Below, in pieces: positions 6,047 to 6,479 of a DNA stretch of 6,479 nucleotides. The DNA comes from JBATBW01 sp049662565 (GTDB lineage: Bacteria; Bacillota_I; Bacilli_A; Erysipelotrichales; Erysipelotrichaceae), in assembly GCA_049662565.1 (NCBI GenBank), contig JBATBW010000153.1, forward strand, positions 1 to 6,479, written 5' to 3'. Position 1 is the stretch's first letter. The number at the start of each line of letters is the position of its first letter. Under the pieces are notes generated by a model, which had not been told where the DNA came from, did not search any database, and saw only the letters and a list, made by a program, of their open reading frames with translations. A program made the position numbers and the translations under genes.

Positions 6047-6479
6047 CATATGTATACGGGAAAAATGTTGTGATACAGCTTATTAATGATCACAAGAAAT
6101 TTGAGGGGGTATATATTTCTAAGTCTTTCGAAAAAAGTCAACACATTGGAGTATTAAAGAAAAATCATATTAAATATGAAGTGGTAGATAACAAAGTTTT
6201 AGATAAAATGGCGGATAACCAAGTTCATCAAGGGATTGTTGTCTCGATGGAAGAATTTAAAACATATAGTATTGATGAAATTCTTCAAGACATTCCTAAG
6301 GACAAAAAAGGTACTATTGTCTTATTGGATCAATTAGAGGATCCTCATAATTTAGGAGCGATATTACGGACATGTGATGCTCTACAGGTAGATGGAGTGA
6401 TAATTGGTAAGAATCGCAGTGTGGGATTAAATAGTACGGTTGCGAAGGTGTCGACTGGAGCCATTAATACGGTCAAGGT
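6040..6479 (+). CDS. rlmB: 23S rRNA 2'-O-methyltransferase of the TrmH/SpoU (RlmB) family, 3' end missing
   Basis: The first 146 codons of an SPOUT-class RNA methyltransferase are present; these proteins are usually ~240-250 residues. The N-terminal substrate-binding domain (about residues 1-75) begins with YGKNVVIQLI and includes the conserved HQGIVV (63-68). The catalytic knot domain starts near residue 91 with motif 1, LLDQLEDPHNLGAILRTCDA, containing the family's N104 and R110. By family, it methylates a ribose in 23S rRNA (G2251 in E. coli RlmB); the exact target here is inferred. The ATG at 6040 overlaps the last codons of mrnC (7 bases), with GGAGGA (6028-6033) as Shine-Dalgarno. With mrnC it forms an rRNA-maturation pair at the end of the cysS operon. 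The frame remains open at the window edge. Confidence 0.94.
   Translation, partial: MLTYVYGKNVVIQLINDHKKFEGVYISKSFEKSQHIGVLKKNHIKYEVVDNKVLDKMADNQVHQGIVVSMEEFKTYSIDEILQDIPKDKKGTIVLLDQLEDPHNLGAILRTCDALQVDGVIIGKNRSVGLNSTVAKVSTGAINTVK

Noticed and set aside
1..6479. CRISPR arrays, insertion sequences, tRNA or rRNA genes, integrase attachment sites
   Set aside because: No regularly spaced long repeats, transposase-like frames, terminal inverted repeats or tRNA-like cloverleaf sequences were seen by eye.

Overview
The window looks like chromosomal DNA from a low-GC member of the Bacillota. The evidence is strongly A/T-biased codon use with many TTA, AGT and GAT codons, all genes on the plus strand, strong Shine-Dalgarno sequences, a cysteine T-box leader and a Mini-III RNase gene. 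A member of the Erysipelotrichia or clostridia is plausible, but that is an inference and no marker in the window settles it.

Layout: (1) Positions 1-2438 hold the 3' two thirds of a long single-chain purL (phosphoribosylformylglycinamidine synthase with its own glutaminase domain). It is closed by a strong intrinsic terminator whose stem begins inside the stop codon. (2) Positions 2465-3731 form a compact two-gene unit: a near-consensus promoter, a membrane-anchored SPFH/band-7 protein, and a 58-residue ribbon-helix-helix (RHH) DNA-binding protein whose start codon overlaps the SPFH stop. The promoter carries GAT-centred half-sites repeated every 11 bp, two of them perfect ATGATATC copies, which looks like an operator array. 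The simplest reading is an autoregulated SPFH-RHH operon. (3) Positions 3743-3980 hold a promoter and a complete T-box riboswitch. Its specifier codon (TGC), its tRNA-acceptor-pairing base and the downstream gene all point to tRNA-Cys. (4) Positions 3997-6479 hold a tightly packed operon: a MazG-like nucleotide pyrophosphohydrolase, cysS, mrnC (Mini-III RNase) and the start of an rlmB-like 23S rRNA 2'-O-methyltransferase that runs off the end.

The third block links cysteine supply to a nucleotide-cleaning enzyme, cysteinyl-tRNA synthesis and 23S rRNA processing and modification. The T-box would raise transcription of the whole set when uncharged tRNA-Cys accumulates. No clear terminator is visible between the RHH gene and the T-box promoter, so SPFH-operon transcripts may also read into the T-box, whose terminator would then gate them. 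The least described part is the SPFH-RHH pair with its phased operator. The rest is familiar housekeeping, although a MazG-like gene as the first gene under a cysteine T-box is worth noting.
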